Shown: positions 1 through 8,921, counted from the first letter of the stretch. The stretch: DNA of 64,000 nt from Proteiniphilum sp. UBA4977 (GCA_002398565.1 DGZP01000018.1:35539-99538); one strand, 5' to 3'. A program made the numbers and translations. Notes: generated by a model from the letters alone, not told the origin.

Positions 1-754
1 TTACAAACTCGTTTGTGGCACTGTAACAGCCTCTGTTTGTGATCACGACCACTGGTTTCTGGTAACGAACACGGTCGGAACTTTCCACGTATTTCGGATA
101 GAACGGGGAAAAGTCGTTGTGTCCGGGTCCTACCTTGTGAGAAATATAACCGATGAGCTTTCGCTCATTAAAAAAACGACTGGTTATTTTTTCCACGTTG
201 GTAAGACTTCCCCCGCCATTATTTCGGACATCAATAATAAGACCGCTACAAATAGCCATTCTGTTCAGCACCTGGTCAAGACTGCTCTCCGACAAATCGT
301 CCGAGAAGCTGCCATAATAGATGTAACCCACGTTATCTTCCTGAATCTTATACCTCATGCCGGATGCAATTCCGAAGTCGGTTCCCAGATAATATTTCTG
401 TACGACGGGGTCGAAGTTGGCAGGATAATTGTCCTGCCATTGCCAATAACGGGTAATATCGTGTGATGCGGCCAGATTCACATGTCCGTCCTTCAGTTCG
501 GCAAGCATCGTCCCCATGAGTTTAAAGAGCGCATCGTTGTTCATGTCCGGTGTGATACGGACACTATAATCCCCATAAATTGAATCCCAATCTATTTTCT
601 TGTATTCAAAGAAACAATAATTACGGTCGAGAATGGTCCACAATGCATCAAAATTGCCACGGGGATGGTTACCGAATTGCATATCAGACACCTCACAACC
701 CTGCAACAAAATAAATAGCAGCAGAAGCAGTCCGGATTGTTTCTTCCACATCAT
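1..754 (-). CDS. S41 family peptidase lipoprotein, C-terminus cut by window edge
   Basis: Serine peptidase of the S41 (C-terminal processing peptidase/tricorn-like) family, probably anchored on the cell envelope. Reading the minus strand from the ATG at 754 gives 251 codons that run off the window edge without a stop. The N-terminus is a lipoprotein signal ending LLQGC with Cys20. A S41 N-terminal helical region follows (FDALWTILDRNYCFFEY, then LKDGHVNL). The motif DVRNNGGGS is the conserved core strand, and GCYSATNEF holds the expected nucleophile Ser near residue 245. The catalytic Lys and the rest of the domain lie outside the window. It follows rpiB by 36 bp, so it probably shares the tkt-rpiB transcript. 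No PDZ domain is evident in the visible part. A second ATG directly follows the first. Substrate is unknown. Confidence 0.85.
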   Translation of the reverse strand, partial: MMWKKQSGLLLLLFILLQGCEVSDMQFGNHPRGNFDALWTILDRNYCFFEYKKIDWDSIYGDYSVRITPDMNNDALFKLMGTMLAELKDGHVNLAASHDITRYWQWQDNYPANFDPVVQKYYLGTDFGIASGMRYKIQEDNVGYIYYGSFSDDLSESSLDQVLNRMAICSGLIIDVRNNGGGSLTNVEKITSRFFNERKLIGYISHKVGPGHNDFSPFYPKYVESSDRVRYQKPVVVITNRGCYSATNEFV

Positions 755-790
755 GGAATTTATTTTATTTCCCAACTTGATAGCAGCAAA

Positions 791-1246
791 CTATGCGCAG
801 GGGATCTTATTGATTCTTTTTTCGTGACGTCCTCCTTCGAAAGGTGTATTAAGGAAGGTTACCAATATCTCATAAATTTCTTCCTCACTCAGGAAACGAC
901 CTGGAATGGAGAGAATATTAGCATCATTGTGTGTTCTGGCGTAGTAAGCTATCTCCTTGCTCCAGCATAATGCCGCCCGCACTCCCTGATGCTTGTTCAC
1001 AGTCATATTAATTCCATTGCCGGTGCCGCAGATGGCAATACCCGGATAACATTCACCATTTTCCACGGCCGAGGCAAGCGGATGCGCATAGTCGGGATAA
1101 TCTGTGCTCTCCTTGGAATAGGTTCCAAAATCCCTGTAAGGGATACCTTGTTCCTCCAGAATTTTTATAATGTACTGTTTGCTGTCATAGCCAGCATGAT
1201 CGGAAGCTATTCCGATGGGTTTCTCTGAATAATCGAATAATGACAT
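791..1246 (-). CDS. rpiB: Ribose-5-phosphate isomerase B
   Basis: Interconverts ribose 5-phosphate and ribulose 5-phosphate in the non-oxidative pentose phosphate pathway (cytosol). The 151-residue length is normal for RpiB. Visible family motifs are the N-terminal ASDHAGYD, DYPDYAH, the catalytic-loop region AICGTGNGIN containing the active-site Cys, and RTHNDANILSIPGRFL near the C-terminus. The loop reads GTGNGI rather than the common GTGIGM. The gene starts 17 bp after the tkt stop and is followed by the S41 peptidase gene, so tkt-rpiB form a pentose-phosphate operon. RpiB relatives can also act on allose or galactose 6-phosphates, but the pairing with tkt favours the ribose isomerase. Confidence 0.95.
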   Translation of the reverse strand: MSLFDYSEKPIGIASDHAGYDSKQYIIKILEEQGIPYRDFGTYSKESTDYPDYAHPLASAVENGECYPGIAICGTGNGINMTVNKHQGVRAALCWSKEIAYYARTHNDANILSIPGRFLSEEEIYEILVTFLNTPFEGGRHEKRINKIPCA

Positions 1247-1263
1247 ATCAATCTGTTTTATTT

Positions 1264-3291
1264 TTACAATATTCTTTTTACCTGTTCATATACATTTCTT
1301 CCCGTATACCCCAGTTTCTCGTCGAGTACATTATAGGGTGCCGAAAATCCGAAGGAGTTCATTCCCCATACCTCTCCATCGGCACCTACAAGTCCCTCAA
1401 GTGTTACAGGTAAACCGGCAGTCATTCCGAATTTTCTTTTTCCTTTTGGCAATACATATTCTTGGTAATCTGCTGTTTGACTACGAAATAGCCCTTCGGA
1501 AGGAACGGAAACGATGCGTATTTTCACCCCTTCAGCCTTTAGTAAATCCGCGCCTTCCACAAGTGTGGCTACTTCCGATCCTGAAGCCAGTAGAATCACA
1601 TCGTAATCTTCTTCATCCTGTACAATATAAGCACCCCTGCTAGCCTGAAGTGCCTCTTTGAAGCGTGACTCCCTGGCAGGGAGATCTTTTATGTTCTGGC
1701 GGGAAAGGATAAGACCCGTGGGGGTATTCTTATTCTCAAACGCCATTTTCCATGCGACGGTCGTTTCGTTCGCGTCAGCCGGGCGAAGCACAAGCATGGA
1801 GTTTTGTCCATGATGGTTTTGTAGTTTTTCCAGCAGACGGATCTGAGCTTCCTGCTCAACCGGTTGATGAGTGGGTCCATCCTCACCCACACGAAATGCA
1901 TCGTGTGTCCATATAAAAATAACCGGTGTTTCCATTAAGGCCGCCACACGAATGGATGGTTTCATGTAGTCGGAAAATGCGAAAAAGGTACCGCATGCAG
2001 GAATTACACCACCGTGCAAACTCATACCGATACAAAGACACGACATGGTAAATTCAGAAACACCTGTCTGCAGAAAGGCACCTGAGAAATCATCCCTTGC
2101 AAAGGCTTTTGTATATTTCAAAAAGCCATCAGTCTTGTCGGAATTGGAAAGGTCGGCCGAAGCAACCACCATGTTTTCCACCTGCTGTGCCAGTACACCC
2201 AACACTGTGGCGGAAGCTGCGCGAGTGGCGATTCCCGGTTTTTGCTGAATGACGCTCCAATCGATCTCCGGGAGTTCATGAGAGAACCATTTCATTTTCT
2301 TTGCAGCCAACTCCGGATTTACACTCTCCCACTCTCTTTCCTTTGCTTTTTTTACAGATACCATTTCCTTCAGTTCCAGCATACGTTTTTCATAGAGTTG
2401 CTTCACTTCGGGGAAGATTACAAAAGGATTTGCAGGATCACCACCCAGGTTCTTGATCGTTTGATCAAAATCGGCTCCGGCAGCACTCAGTGGTTGTCCA
2501 TGGGTGGAAACCTGACATTCGAATGATGAGCAGTCAGCTGCCAGTGCACCACGTCCCATGATCGTATTACCGATGATCAGGGTGGGTTTCTCTTTTTCGG
2601 CTTTGGCTTCTGTAAGAGCCCTGCGTATCTCATCCACATTGTTGCCATCTATGGTAATCACTTTCCACTTCCAGGCCTCATATTTCTTCGCCACATCTTC
2701 ACTTGTCACTTCGGAGGTGGTTGTCGACAGCTGTATTGCGTTGGAGTCGTAGAACATGATCAGATTGCTCAAACCGAGGTGCCCGGCAATTCTTCCTACT
2801 CCCTGCGATATTTCTTCCTGAATACCTCCATCCGAAATAAAGCTGTAAATGGTATGATCCATCACATCATTCCCGAGTCGCGCCTGTAGGAATTTGGCAG
2901 CAATAGCTGCACCGGCAGCAAAGGCATGTCCCTGTCCCAGCGGGCCGGAAGTATTCTCTATTCCCCGGCTCAGATCTTTTTCCGGATGTCCCGGCGTGGG
3001 ACTGCCCCACTGCCGGAATTCCTTTAATTCATCCAATGAAAATTTTCCGCTTAAACAAAGCACCGAGTAGAGCATGGCAGACATGTGACCGGGGTCAAGG
3101 AAGAAACGGTCTCTCGACGCCCATGTGGGGTCCTCAGGATCATATTCCAGAAATTCTGAAAATAAGACATTGATAAAATCCGCTCCCCCCATTGCACCTC
3201 CCGGGTGTCCGGATTTTGCACGTTCCACCATCGAAGCCGAAAATATGCGGATATTATCGGCTGCTTTGTTCATAATTACTTTTTCATTCAT
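1264..3291 (-). CDS. tkt: Transketolase
   Basis: Thiamine-diphosphate enzyme that transfers two-carbon ketol units between sugar phosphates in the pentose phosphate pathway. The 675-residue length matches full transketolases. Seen in order: GHPGGAMGG near residue 28, the DPGHMSAML substrate loop, the diphosphate/Mg motif, which here reads SDGGIQEE (usual GDG) with a following YDSNAI Asn ligand, the pyrimidine-domain stretch HDAFRVGEDGPTHQPVE, and a C-terminal domain. The Gly-to-Ser change in the GDG motif keeps the metal-binding Asp. It is the first gene of a tkt-rpiB-peptidase operon and diverges from the rRNA methyltransferase gene at 3526. A TAnnTTTG-type box and an inverted repeat lie in its leader. 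Confidence 0.95.
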   Translation of the reverse strand: MNEKVIMNKAADNIRIFSASMVERAKSGHPGGAMGGADFINVLFSEFLEYDPEDPTWASRDRFFLDPGHMSAMLYSVLCLSGKFSLDELKEFRQWGSPTPGHPEKDLSRGIENTSGPLGQGHAFAAGAAIAAKFLQARLGNDVMDHTIYSFISDGGIQEEISQGVGRIAGHLGLSNLIMFYDSNAIQLSTTTSEVTSEDVAKKYEAWKWKVITIDGNNVDEIRRALTEAKAEKEKPTLIIGNTIMGRGALAADCSSFECQVSTHGQPLSAAGADFDQTIKNLGGDPANPFVIFPEVKQLYEKRMLELKEMVSVKKAKEREWESVNPELAAKKMKWFSHELPEIDWSVIQQKPGIATRAASATVLGVLAQQVENMVVASADLSNSDKTDGFLKYTKAFARDDFSGAFLQTGVSEFTMSCLCIGMSLHGGVIPACGTFFAFSDYMKPSIRVAALMETPVIFIWTHDAFRVGEDGPTHQPVEQEAQIRLLEKLQNHHGQNSMLVLRPADANETTVAWKMAFENKNTPTGLILSRQNIKDLPARESRFKEALQASRGAYIVQDEEDYDVILLASGSEVATLVEGADLLKAEGVKIRIVSVPSEGLFRSQTADYQEYVLPKGKRKFGMTAGLPVTLEGLVGADGEVWGMNSFGFSAPYNVLDEKLGYTGRNVYEQVKRIL

Positions 3292-3310
3292 AGATTATTA
3301 ATTCTGTCAT

Positions 3311-3336
3311 CGGTTATCGATGTAAACTGATAACCG
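3311..3336 (-). promoter_or_regulatory. Inverted repeat in tkt leader
   Basis: CGGTTATC (3311-3318) and GATAACCG (3329-3336) are perfect 8-bp inverted arms around a 10-nt spacer. The repeat sits just downstream of the putative -7 box for the tkt operon, so it would lie near the transcript start. It could be an operator or a 5' leader hairpin. There is no direct evidence for either role. Confidence 0.4.
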
Positions 3337-3344
3337 CAAAGATA
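3337..3344 (-). promoter_or_regulatory. Putative -7 box for tkt-rpiB operon
   Basis: The minus strand reads TATCTTTG, an exact fit to the Bacteroidota -7 consensus TAnnTTTG, about 45 bp upstream of the tkt start. No clear TTG -33 element is seen at the expected spacing. Confidence 0.5.
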
Positions 3345-3525
3345 ACTATTTTTTGAAATTATCACCCTTACAAGAATGATATGTTTGCACAATTTAATGA
3401 CAACGAACCTTCATTCTCTTTCTTTCAATGCATCTGGTGCAAAATGTTACAATTAAATTGCTACTTTTACAGGAAAAAGTAACGCACGATGCCGAATTAT
3501 GCGTGAAGTGCAACTAACAAACACT

Positions 3526-4281
3526 ATGAGTTTAAGCAACAACAAAATAAAATATATCCGGTCCCTCAAAGAAAAAAAGTTCCGTGATGAGCACCACACC
3601 TTTGTGGCTGAAGGTATAAAACTGGTATTCGATTTACTGGAAACCTGCCGTTGTCAGTTCCTGGCGGCAACTCCGGAGATACTGGCTACGTATCCTGAGA
3701 TAAGGGCTGAAGAGATTGTGGAAGCAAATATAAGTGAACTGAAGAAAGCAACTTTGCTGACCACATGCCCACCGGTTATCGCTGTTTTTCACCAACCGGA
3801 AAACAAGCTGGAGGAAATTATATTAAAGGATAAATTAACACTTGTCCTCGACGGAGTCCAGGATCCCGGCAATGTGGGTACGATCGTACGCATTGCCGAC
3901 TGGTTTGGCATCGGTCACATTGTCTGTTCACCGGACACCGCCGATCTTTTTAATCCCAAAACGGTACAGGCAACGATGGGTGCTATTGCCCGTGTAAGAG
4001 TCAGTTATACAGACATTGCCTTTTTTTTAACAAAAAACAGTCACCTGCCCGTTTATGGTACGTTTTTGGACGGCGAAAATATATACACAAAGGAGTTGTC
4101 AACAGAGGGGCTGATCGTGATGGGCAGTGAAGGGAAAGGTATCAGGCCGGAGACGGCCAAACGTATCGGCCGGAAACTTTTCATACCCAATTTTCCACTG
4201 AACCGTACAACTTCCGAATCATTGAATGTGGCAGCAGCCACAGCAATTATCTGTTCCGAATTCCGCAGAAGAACTTTTTAA
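3526..4281 (+). CDS. TrmH/SpoU-family RNA 2'-O-methyltransferase
   Basis: SPOUT-fold methyltransferase that probably 2'-O-methylates ribose in rRNA or tRNA using S-adenosylmethionine. The N-terminal part (NNKIKYIRSL, then EGIKLVFDLL) is a SpoU substrate-binding domain. The C-terminal knot carries motif 1 (DGVQDPGNVGTIVRIAD), motif 2 (VMGSEGKGIRPE) and motif 3 (TTSESLNVAAATAI). An upstream in-frame ATG at 3499 would add nine residues. I chose 3526 because MSLSNNKIKYIRSL aligns with the usual start of these proteins. It diverges from tkt and converges on the tRNA-His gene. The specific target nucleotide cannot be assigned. Confidence 0.85.
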   Translation: MSLSNNKIKYIRSLKEKKFRDEHHTFVAEGIKLVFDLLETCRCQFLAATPEILATYPEIRAEEIVEANISELKKATLLTTCPPVIAVFHQPENKLEEIILKDKLTLVLDGVQDPGNVGTIVRIADWFGIGHIVCSPDTADLFNPKTVQATMGAIARVRVSYTDIAFFLTKNSHLPVYGTFLDGENIYTKELSTEGLIVMGSEGKGIRPETAKRIGRKLFIPNFPLNRTTSESLNVAAATAIICSEFRRRTF

Positions 4282-4300
4282 TACTGATTTCCGGAAAGGC

Positions 4301-4332
4301 AAAAAAAATCACGTATTGAAGAAATACGTGAT
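4301..4332 (-). terminator. Intrinsic terminator of tRNA-His
   Basis: ATCACGTATT (4308-4317) and AATACGTGAT (4323-4332) form a perfect 10-bp stem with a five-base loop. On the minus strand it is followed directly by a run of eight T residues (4301-4308 on plus). It lies about 50 bp downstream of the tRNA-His 3' end. On the plus strand no T-run follows, so it acts mainly on the tRNA side. Confidence 0.85.
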
Positions 4333-4383
4333 CACCTAAAACAAATCTAAAGAGAATAAACATCTCATAAATAATGAGATATG

Positions 4384-4458
<75 letters not shown>

Positions 4459-4474
4459 GTATTGTAATCGGGTG

Positions 4475-4482
4475 CAAAGATA
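4475..4482 (-). promoter_or_regulatory. Putative -7 box for tRNA-His
   Basis: The minus strand reads TATCTTTG, an exact TAnnTTTG match 17 bp upstream of the tRNA 5' end, the spacing expected for a tRNA promoter in Bacteroidota. Confidence 0.65.
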
Positions 4483-4564
4483 GTTTTTTTTTATCATTTT
4501 CCACCCAAATAAGCCTGTTTTTTTTAAAAAAATATTTTGAAGGCTTTCATGCATAAAAAAATTG

Positions 4565-4572
4565 TACATTTG
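4565..4572 (+). promoter_or_regulatory. Putative -7 box for DUF151-rsmE-M81-nth operon
   Basis: TACATTTG matches TAnnTTTG exactly, 27 bp before the DUF151 ATG. A TTTG lies about 25 bp further upstream, slightly longer than the usual -33/-7 spacing. Confidence 0.55.
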
Positions 4573-4598
4573 AGGTAATATAGATAAAAAAACAGATC

Positions 4599-5198
4599 AT
4601 GGGTACTAAAAGAATCAAACTATCCATCCTGGGAATCTCCTTTAGTCAGGTACAGGCAGGGGCATACGCGCTCATCTTCGCCGAAGATACAGGCATACGC
4701 CGGCTTCCCATTGTCATCGGGACTCCCGAGGCACAGTCCATCGCCATTGTGATGGAAGGTATCACACCTCCAAGGCCGCTTTCACATGACCTGATCTGTT
4801 CCATCTGGGAACAACTGGGTATAGAGCTGGTTGAAGTATTGATTTATAAATTTGAGGATGGCGCTTTTTTTGCCGAACTCTTATTACGTCAAAACGACAA
4901 CGAATACCGTATCGACTCCCGCACTTCCGATGCAGTAGCACTGGCGATACGTACTCATTCACCCATATACACCACGGAAGAGATTATGCAAAATATGGCC
5001 ATCGTCTTCGATGAACAATCGCCCTCCGGTTCTCCCGAACCGTTTATTCCGGATGAAGGGGTACAATCGGAAGAAGAACTGTCTGATATTCATCTCGACA
5101 CGCTGAAACATCGCCTGAAAGATGCCGTGAATGAGGAGAATTACGAGCTGGCAACCCGTTTACGTGATGAAATCAACCGTAGAGAAAATAAATTCTGA
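4599..5198 (+). CDS. DUF151/bifunctional nuclease family protein with UVR motif
   Basis: Member of the DUF151 (bifunctional nuclease, BFN) family. The domain covers about residues 1-130: LGISFSQVQAGAYALIFAED, IVIGTPEAQSIAIVMEG, and the SRTSDAVALAIRTHSPIY segment typical of the family. A short UvrB/UvrC (UVR) helical-hairpin motif closes the protein (LKHRLKDAVNEENYELATR, then LRDEINRRE), as in most Bacteroidota members. It starts a tight plus-strand operon with rsmE (8-bp gap), the M81 peptidase and nth. Nuclease activity is known only for a few relatives and is not shown by this sequence. The UVR motif and the nth neighbour hint at nucleic-acid metabolism. Confidence 0.85.
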   Translation: MGTKRIKLSILGISFSQVQAGAYALIFAEDTGIRRLPIVIGTPEAQSIAIVMEGITPPRPLSHDLICSIWEQLGIELVEVLIYKFEDGAFFAELLLRQNDNEYRIDSRTSDAVALAIRTHSPIYTTEEIMQNMAIVFDEQSPSGSPEPFIPDEGVQSEEELSDIHLDTLKHRLKDAVNEENYELATRLRDEINRRENKF

Positions 5199-5206
5199 AA
5201 GAGAAT

Positions 5207-5914
5207 ATGTTGAATACGCTCTTCTTCTGCCCTGCTATTGCAACACTTCCGCAACTACCTCCCCAGGAGTCCCAACATTGCGTGAAGGTCCTTCGGATGC
5301 GTGAAGGTGATAAATTGACCGTCACCGACGGACAGGGATTTCTCTATGAATGTACGCTCATGGAAGCACACCCGAAACATTGTATCGTGAGCATTGAACA
5401 TAGGACTGAGATGGCTAAAAACCGGGATTTCCTGCTTCAGATAGGTTTTGCACCCACCAAACAGATGGATCGGAACGAATGGTTTGTGGAAAAAGCCGTC
5501 GAAATAGGTATTGATCGGTTTACTCCTCTTTTGAGCTGTTACTCCGAACGGAAGGAACTGAAAAAAGAGCGCCTGGAAAAGATTGCCGTATCGGCCATGA
5601 AACAGTCTCAACAGGCTTTTCTTCCAATTATTGACGAGCTGACCCGCTTTTCTGATTTTATAACCCGTCCCTTTGAAGGGAGAAAATTTATAGCCCACTG
5701 CCATAATCTTCCGAAAAAGCCGCTTGCCCAAACATACAGAAAGGGTGAAAATGTGCTGATCCTGATAGGTCCGGAAGGTGATTTTGGCGAAGAAGAGGTC
5801 GGCAGTGCCATTGCAAACGGATTTGAGTCTGTGAGTCTTGGGGAAACAAGACTTCGTACCGAGACTGCCTGTCTTGTAGCCACACATACAATTCATGTCC
5901 TCAACAACCAGTAA
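5207..5914 (+). CDS. rsmE: 16S rRNA (uracil-1498-N3)-methyltransferase RsmE
   Basis: SPOUT methyltransferase that methylates N3 of U1498 in 16S rRNA. The 235-residue length is typical. The N-terminal PUA-like domain includes HCVKVLRMREGDKLTVTDG. The C-terminal knot carries KQMDRNEWFVEKAVEIGI, CYSERKELKKERLEKI, AMKQSQQAFLP and the S-adenosylmethionine loop LIGPEGDFGEEE with GETRLRTETA. It lies 8 bp after the DUF151 gene and ends 13 bp before the M81 peptidase start I prefer. Housekeeping function; no anomalies seen. Confidence 0.95.
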   Translation: MLNTLFFCPAIATLPQLPPQESQHCVKVLRMREGDKLTVTDGQGFLYECTLMEAHPKHCIVSIEHRTEMAKNRDFLLQIGFAPTKQMDRNEWFVEKAVEIGIDRFTPLLSCYSERKELKKERLEKIAVSAMKQSQQAFLPIIDELTRFSDFITRPFEGRKFIAHCHNLPKKPLAQTYRKGENVLILIGPEGDFGEEEVGSAIANGFESVSLGETRLRTETACLVATHTIHVLNNQ

Positions 5915-5927
5915 TAAAACCGGTGTG

Positions 5928-7466
5928 ATGAAAAGAAATTACTTACTCCTCCTCTCAATGCTTCTTTGCATGGGTTGTAACAAAAGTGTCCAAAAGAATT
6001 TGCCGCGCGTTGCCATCGCTGGTATTGCCATTGAGTCGAGCACCTTCTCTCCGGCTATATCCCATGAGGAGGCTTTCCGGTCGCGTACAGGAGAAGAAGT
6101 TTTCACTTATTACCCATTTTTTGCAGCCGATTCAGGCATTGTCAACCGTGCCGTCTGGCTTCCCACCCTGCGCGGGCATGCCATGCCAGGCGGGATTGTC
6201 ACACGTGAAGCATATGAGTCGCTCGTGGCAAAAAAACTTGATATGCTAAAGGAAACACTGCCGCTTGACGGACTTTTCTTTGATATTCACGGAGCGATGA
6301 GCGTGCAGGGCCTCGACGATCCCGAAGGTGATTTTCTGATTCGTATTCGTGAGGTAGTTGGCAATCATGTACTGATATCCACTTCGATGGATCTCCATGG
6401 CAGTGTATCACCCCGGCTTGCACAGAACAGCGACCTGATTACATGCTACAGGCTGGCACCGCATGAAGATGCCATTGAATCGAAAAAACGGGCGGTAATT
6501 AATCTATTGAGCCGCCTGGAAAATGGCAAGGGGAAACCGGCGTATAAAGCCTGGATTCCTGTTCCTATCCTTCTTCCCGGTGAAAAAACAAGTACCCGCA
6601 TTGAACCGGGAAAAAGTCTATATGCAGGTATCCCTGGCGTCCTGGATGGAGACAACGTGATTGATGCTGCCATCTGGATGTCCTATCCCTGGGCCGACGA
6701 ACCACGGAACCACGGTGTAGTGATGGCCTATGGTGACGATAAGGAAGCAGTGGCAAAAGCGGCAGAGAAGTTGGCACGTCATTTTTGGAATGTTCGGAAG
6801 GATTTCGGATTTGTGGCTCCCACCACATATCTGGATGAAGCACTGGAGAAAGCGTTGGTCAGTAAAAACAAGCCTTTTATTATCAGCGACATGGGTGACA
6901 ACCCCACCGCCGGTGGTGCCGGTGATGTAACCTGGACACTGCAGGAGTTATTTAAACATTCCGCCTTGCAAAAAAGTGGCAAGACAGTCATCTATGCCTC
7001 TATTCCCGGTGCTGACTTTGTTGAGAAGGCAATTGAAGCCGGTATAGGCGCAGAGGTGGAAGGCACTGCCGGTGCAGAAGTGGACAACCGTTTTGCACCT
7101 CCCATTCAGTTGAAGGGAATCGTTACGGCAGTAAAAGAAGATAGCACCAACAATGAAGTGGTGGTGAAGAGTGGGAATATCTACACCATTGTCACCGAAA
7201 AAAGGAATGCTTACCATTACGAGAAGCAGTTCACCGATCTGGGACTGAATCCGCGGGAAGCTGACATTCTTGTGGTTAAGATCGGGTACCTGGTGCCCGA
7301 ATTATATGATATGCGGGGAGACTGGCTTATGGCACTCACCCCTGGCGGTGTGGATCAGGACCTGCTAAGGCTCCCGTATAACCGCATAATGCGTCCCATC
7401 TTCCCTCTCGATTCCGACATGGAAGATCCGAACCTGAGTGCGCGCTTCATACCTCTTTTAAAATAA
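5928..7466 (+). CDS. M81 family (MlrC-like) metallopeptidase lipoprotein
   Basis: Relative of microcystinase C (MlrC), a peptidase family thought to use zinc. From the ATG at 5928 it is 512 residues with a lipoprotein signal MKRNYLLLLSMLLCMGC (Cys17). Family signatures follow: GIAIESSTFSP, PGGIVTREAYE, LFFDIHGAM, STSMDLHGSVSP and YRLAPHEDAIESKKRA, with Asp/His residues suited to metal binding. The C-terminal MlrC domain includes SDMGDNPTAGGAGD. An ATG at 5895 lies inside rsmE and would bury the signal peptide, so it was not chosen. The nth gene starts one base after its stop. M81 members act on diverse substrates, so the biological substrate is open. Confidence 0.82.
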   Translation: MKRNYLLLLSMLLCMGCNKSVQKNLPRVAIAGIAIESSTFSPAISHEEAFRSRTGEEVFTYYPFFAADSGIVNRAVWLPTLRGHAMPGGIVTREAYESLVAKKLDMLKETLPLDGLFFDIHGAMSVQGLDDPEGDFLIRIREVVGNHVLISTSMDLHGSVSPRLAQNSDLITCYRLAPHEDAIESKKRAVINLLSRLENGKGKPAYKAWIPVPILLPGEKTSTRIEPGKSLYAGIPGVLDGDNVIDAAIWMSYPWADEPRNHGVVMAYGDDKEAVAKAAEKLARHFWNVRKDFGFVAPTTYLDEALEKALVSKNKPFIISDMGDNPTAGGAGDVTWTLQELFKHSALQKSGKTVIYASIPGADFVEKAIEAGIGAEVEGTAGAEVDNRFAPPIQLKGIVTAVKEDSTNNEVVVKSGNIYTIVTEKRNAYHYEKQFTDLGLNPREADILVVKIGYLVPELYDMRGDWLMALTPGGVDQDLLRLPYNRIMRPIFPLDSDMEDPNLSARFIPLLK

Positions 7467-7467
7467 T

Positions 7468-8115
7468 ATGACAAAAAAAGAACGTTACAAAAAAACTCTC
7501 GACTGGTTTAGGGTTAACGCAGAATCGGCAGAGACAGAGTTGCATTATGCAAACAATTATCAATTGCTTGTGGCCGTGATCTTATCCGCTCAATGTACCG
7601 ACAAGCGGGTGAACATGACCACACCTGCACTCTTTGAAACCTATCCCACGCCGGAGGTGATGGCTGCTGCAACCCCGGAAGCGGTCTACGGATATATCCG
7701 ATCCTGCTCCTACCCCAACAGCAAGGCAAAAAATCTGGTCGGCATGGCCCGGAAACTGGTTTCCGATTTTGCGGGTCAAGTCCCTACAGATATTGACTCT
7801 TTACTCACCCTCCCCGGAGTGGGCCGCAAAACGGCCAATGTAATGCTGGCTGTAGCCTTCGACATGCCGGCGATGCCGGTAGACACGCATGTGTTCCGTG
7901 TAGCCAATCGCATCGGTCTGACTGACAATTCCAAAACACCACTTGAGACCGAGCGCGAACTGGTAAAATATATTCCTCGGGAGTTGCTCTCAAAAGCGCA
8001 TCACTGGCTCATTTTACATGGCCGCTATATCTGCGTGGCGCGGAAACCCAAATGCGAAATCTGCGGACTCAGGGATTGGTGCAGGTATTATGCGAAAAAT
8101 ATTATAAAATCATGA
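7468..8115 (+). CDS. nth: Endonuclease III
   Basis: Base-excision-repair DNA glycosylase/AP lyase for oxidised pyrimidines. The 215 residues show the helix-hairpin-helix LLTLPGVGRKTANVML with the catalytic Lys, the catalytic Asp in MPVDTHVFRVANRIGL, and a C-terminal [4Fe-4S] cluster motif with Cys spacing C-x6-C-x2-C-x5-C (CVARKPKCEICGLRDWC). It is the last gene of the DUF151-rsmE-M81 operon, starting one base after the M81 stop, and converges with the NIPSNAP gene 17 bp away. No oddities. Confidence 0.96.
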   Translation: MTKKERYKKTLDWFRVNAESAETELHYANNYQLLVAVILSAQCTDKRVNMTTPALFETYPTPEVMAAATPEAVYGYIRSCSYPNSKAKNLVGMARKLVSDFAGQVPTDIDSLLTLPGVGRKTANVMLAVAFDMPAMPVDTHVFRVANRIGLTDNSKTPLETERELVKYIPRELLSKAHHWLILHGRYICVARKPKCEICGLRDWCRYYAKNIIKS

Positions 8116-8132
8116 TACCAGCTTTCCTGTTA

Positions 8133-8921
8133 TCAAAAATCTGAATATTCTGCTGGACGAAGAAATGTGATTACACTGCGTGAAACATTGTTTTTGTATT
8201 CCTGACGTGAAGAAAGGTCTTTCCAGTCAGGATCTATCCTGAATGAGGCCCAATGTGCATCTCTGTCTGCCTTATTTTCAAATGTTGTCATATACATCAG
8301 ATTAGGCATTTGTGATCCCGCAATCACTTCACTGTAAAATACTGCATTGAAGTTCAATTTAGTAAAAATATCAATTTCACCACCTTCATTGAACATATGC
8401 ACTTTGTTACGGAATAGGCTTTCGCTTGCACTTTCATAACTCCTCAACTCATATACACGTTGATTTTTTGGGGAAGCAAGCTTAGGCAACTTCATGACAG
8501 GAGAAAAGGCAAAAGCCTTAAGTAAAATCGTTTCCATGCGCATGTAGGCAGGGGAATTATACTTTACATCCAGGTATTCTTTGCCGGCCAATTTAAATTT
8601 TTCATTCTTGAGCAGTTTTCCGTTAATTTTATCAGTCATGCTCAACGTTTTTATCGGAATAAAAACATAGAGGGTCTTATTCTCAGAGGTATCGTTTGCA
8701 ATTGATTTAAAGACTCCTACAGATTTTATACCCATGTCGTGCAAGGCCGGAATAAGTGCACTCTGAAAATAATTATCCAGTATTTTTTCCTGACTGACTG
8801 TATTGTAATGGTACACGGTAAGCTGGTAGAACTCCTGTTTCTCCTTTTTTGGTTTTGACCAGAGCAACTGTGGAGTGATCAATAAGGCCATCACGATGGT
8901 AAGTAAAGTTTTTGTTTTCAT
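8133..8921 (-). CDS. Exported NIPSNAP-family protein
   Basis: Protein with two NIPSNAP-like (dimeric alpha-beta barrel) repeats. A signal peptide MKTKTLLTIVMALLITPQLLWS directs export. Repeat 1 starts near FYQLTVYHYNTVSQEKILD. Repeat 2 carries VYELRSYESASESLFRNKVHMF, then MYMTTFENKADRDAHWASF and DPDWKDLSSR, which are typical NIPSNAP signatures. The ATG at 8921 was chosen because it starts the signal peptide; an upstream ATG at 8984 adds 21 residues without signal character. Its role in bacteria is unknown. It is monocistronic with a possible -7 box at 8990. Confidence 0.8.
   Translation of the reverse strand: MKTKTLLTIVMALLITPQLLWSKPKKEKQEFYQLTVYHYNTVSQEKILDNYFQSALIPALHDMGIKSVGVFKSIANDTSENKTLYVFIPIKTLSMTDKINGKLLKNEKFKLAGKEYLDVKYNSPAYMRMETILLKAFAFSPVMKLPKLASPKNQRVYELRSYESASESLFRNKVHMFNEGGEIDIFTKLNFNAVFYSEVIAGSQMPNLMYMTTFENKADRDAHWASFRIDPDWKDLSSRQEYKNNVSRSVITFLRPAEYSDF

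Noticed and set aside
5255..5896. 213-codon minus-strand frame opposite rsmE
   Set aside because: rsmE has all family motifs and fits the operon; the antisense frame shows no domain.
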